From positions 1 through 7,872 of the forward strand of contig CANQOJ010000103.1 in assembly GCA_947625455.1 (NCBI GenBank): 7,872 nt of DNA, read 5' to 3'. The position numbers and the translations under genes were made by a program. The DNA comes from an uncultured Clostridia bacterium. GTDB lineage: Bacteria > Bacillota > Clostridia > Oscillospirales > Ruminococcaceae. Shown piece by piece: positions 6,931 through 7,872 of the stretch; within the stretch, counting starts at the first letter, position 1; each line of letters starts with the position of its first letter. Under the pieces are notes generated by a model. The model was not told the DNA's origin, did not search any database, and was given only the letters and a program-made list of their open reading frames with translations.

Positions 6931-7602
6931 TTGAAGAAGTCTAAGATATCTGCGTCGATGATGTGTGCGGATCTTGTGCATTTAAAGCAGACGATTGCTG
7001 TATTTGAAAAGGAAGAAATAGAATATTTACATATAGACGTGATGGACGGGGAATTTGTACCGAACTTTGGTCTTGGATCGGATTACATAAGAGGTCTGCG
7101 GGAACTTACAAAAATCCCGCTTGATATACATATGATGGTTGCCTCGCCTGAATACAAATTCAAATGGGTTGGTATACAAAGTACCGACATGGTTTCAATT
7201 CACTACGAAAGCACACCGCAGATACAGCGTGCGCTGGACTGGCTCTCGGAATACGGCTGTAAAAGATTTCTTGCGATAAATCCCGCTACTCCGATCTATG
7301 TTCTTGAAGAAGTGCTTGATTATATAGACGGAATAAATCTTCTGATGGTAAACCCCGGATTTGCGGGGCAGAAAATAGTTTTGAGTACGATAAAAAAAGC
7401 CGAACGTTTAATAAACTTCTTGAAAGAGCATGGCAAAGATGATTTAGAAGTAGAAGTAGACGGAAATATAACCTTTGAAAATGCGAAAAAACTGCGGAGT
7501 ATTGGTGCGACAATATTTGTCGCAGGAACTTCAAGCATATTTAAAGGTCCTCTTAACAAATATGCAGAGAATATTCTGTCACTTAGGGAAAACATGAAAT
7601 AG
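6931..7602 (+). CDS. Ribulose-phosphate 3-epimerase family protein (Rpe/AlsE-like)
   Basis: TIM-barrel, metal-dependent enzyme that inverts C3 of a ketose phosphate, classically D-ribulose 5-phosphate to D-xylulose 5-phosphate. From the TTG at 6931 it has 223 residues, the family length; an ATG at 6925 would add two. The four metal ligands are present: His34 and Asp36 in YLHIDVMDGEFVPN (32-45), His67 in DIHMMV (65-70) and Asp177 in EVEVDGN (173-179). Phosphate-side motifs are VNPGFAGQK (140-148) and VAGTSSIF (197-204). Several positions depart from typical Rpe and match what I recall of D-allulose-6-phosphate 3-epimerase AlsE: MMCADL instead of a LSAD motif, FAGQ instead of FGGQ, VDGN instead of VDGG and GTS instead of GSA. 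It lies 11 bases after the dehydrogenase gene, so it probably feeds that enzyme, not central metabolism. Fold and reaction type are clear; substrate is uncertain. Confidence 0.9.
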   Translation: MKKSKISASMMCADLVHLKQTIAVFEKEEIEYLHIDVMDGEFVPNFGLGSDYIRGLRELTKIPLDIHMMVASPEYKFKWVGIQSTDMVSIHYESTPQIQRALDWLSEYGCKRFLAINPATPIYVLEEVLDYIDGINLLMVNPGFAGQKIVLSTIKKAERLINFLKEHGKDDLEVEVDGNITFENAKKLRSIGATIFVAGTSSIFKGPLNKYAENILSLRENMK

Positions 7603-7612
7603 GGAGATATGT

Positions 7613-7872
7613 ATGAACCCACTGATAAGTCTTGTGATACCTGTTTACAATGTAGAAAAATATTTGAGGAAATGCTTGGATTCAGTGCTTGCGCAGACAT
7701 ACGACAACTTCGAGGTTATTCTCGTTGACGACGGTTCAACCGATGCTAGCGGAAAAATATGTGATGAATATGCTCAAAAGTATAGCAGGATAATAGTTTA
7801 CCATAAGCAGAACGGCGGTCTGTCAGACGCAAGAAACTTCGGGGTGGAGCATTGCAACGCGGATTTGGTTTC
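7613..7872 (+). CDS. GT2-family glycosyltransferase, 3' partial
   Basis: N-terminal 86 residues of an inverting GT-A glycosyltransferase; the frame stays open through the right edge. It starts MNPLISLVIPVYNVEKYL, the standard GT2 opening, followed by QTYDNFEVILVDDGSTDASG (28-47) with the nucleotide-binding DDGS at 39-42, and QNGGLSDARNFG (66-77). This strongly resembles EpsH/WbbL-type enzymes of capsule clusters. GGGAG (7602-7606) lies 6 bases before the ATG, and the gap to the epimerase gene is 10 bases, so it belongs to the same transcription unit. The metal-binding DXD and acceptor regions lie beyond the window, and no donor sugar can be proposed. Confidence 0.93.
   Translation, partial: MNPLISLVIPVYNVEKYLRKCLDSVLAQTYDNFEVILVDDGSTDASGKICDEYAQKYSRIIVYHKQNGGLSDARNFGVEHCNADLV

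Noticed and set aside
5882..7602. Galactitol or allulose catabolic operon
   Set aside because: No PTS components, sugar kinase, aldolase or regulator is present, and glycosyltransferase genes lie on both sides.
303..7700. Minus-strand open frames of 60-140 codons
   Set aside because: All lie opposite well-conserved plus-strand genes, lack recognisable motifs and have no convincing ribosome binding sites.
1..7872. CRISPR, tRNA, insertion sequence or phage-like sequence
   Set aside because: Reading both strands showed no regular repeat array, tRNA-like fold, transposase or phage protein; nearly all bases are in conserved glycan genes.

Overview
The window is about 7.9 kb of one closely packed, one-direction (+ strand) surface-polysaccharide or teichoic-acid-type biosynthesis cluster. 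It holds nine protein genes. The first is cut by the left edge and the last by the right edge. Moderately low G+C, strong GGAGG-type ribosome binding sites, two probable TTG starts and the style of the proteins point to a Gram-positive anaerobe of the class Clostridia. This taxonomic guess is an inference; no marker gene is present.

Left part (1-4200): a DegT-type sugar aminotransferase (5' end missing), a small PglC-type initiating sugar-phosphate transferase, a GT4 (WbuB-like) glycosyltransferase and a WecB-type UDP-GlcNAc 2-epimerase. The first three overlap by 4-8 bases and the fourth follows after 22 bases, so they look translationally coupled. Together they would supply an amino sugar, load the first sugar onto undecaprenyl phosphate, add a second sugar, and provide UDP-ManNAc.

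Middle (4201-5192): a 108-base AT-rich gap with a weak inverted repeat, a very AT-rich licD-family phosphotransferase gene, then a 68-base gap.

Right part (5193-7872): an IspD/TarI-like cytidylyltransferase, a GatD/TarJ-like zinc dehydrogenase and a ketose-phosphate 3-epimerase of the Rpe/AlsE family, spaced by -4 and 11 bases, then the start of a GT2 glycosyltransferase. Read backwards, the three enzymes form a plausible route: ketose phosphate, C3 epimerisation, reduction to an alditol phosphate, activation as a CDP-alditol. The LicD protein next door is the natural candidate to transfer the alditol phosphate, because its animal relatives FKTN and FKRP use CDP-ribitol. The identity of the alditol is open, and the dedicated epimerase suggests it may not be ribitol. 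This CDP-alditol plus LicD module is the most interesting part of the window.

No RNA gene, CRISPR array, insertion sequence, phage gene, origin or convincing intrinsic terminator was seen. No gene-free stretch exceeds 108 bases.
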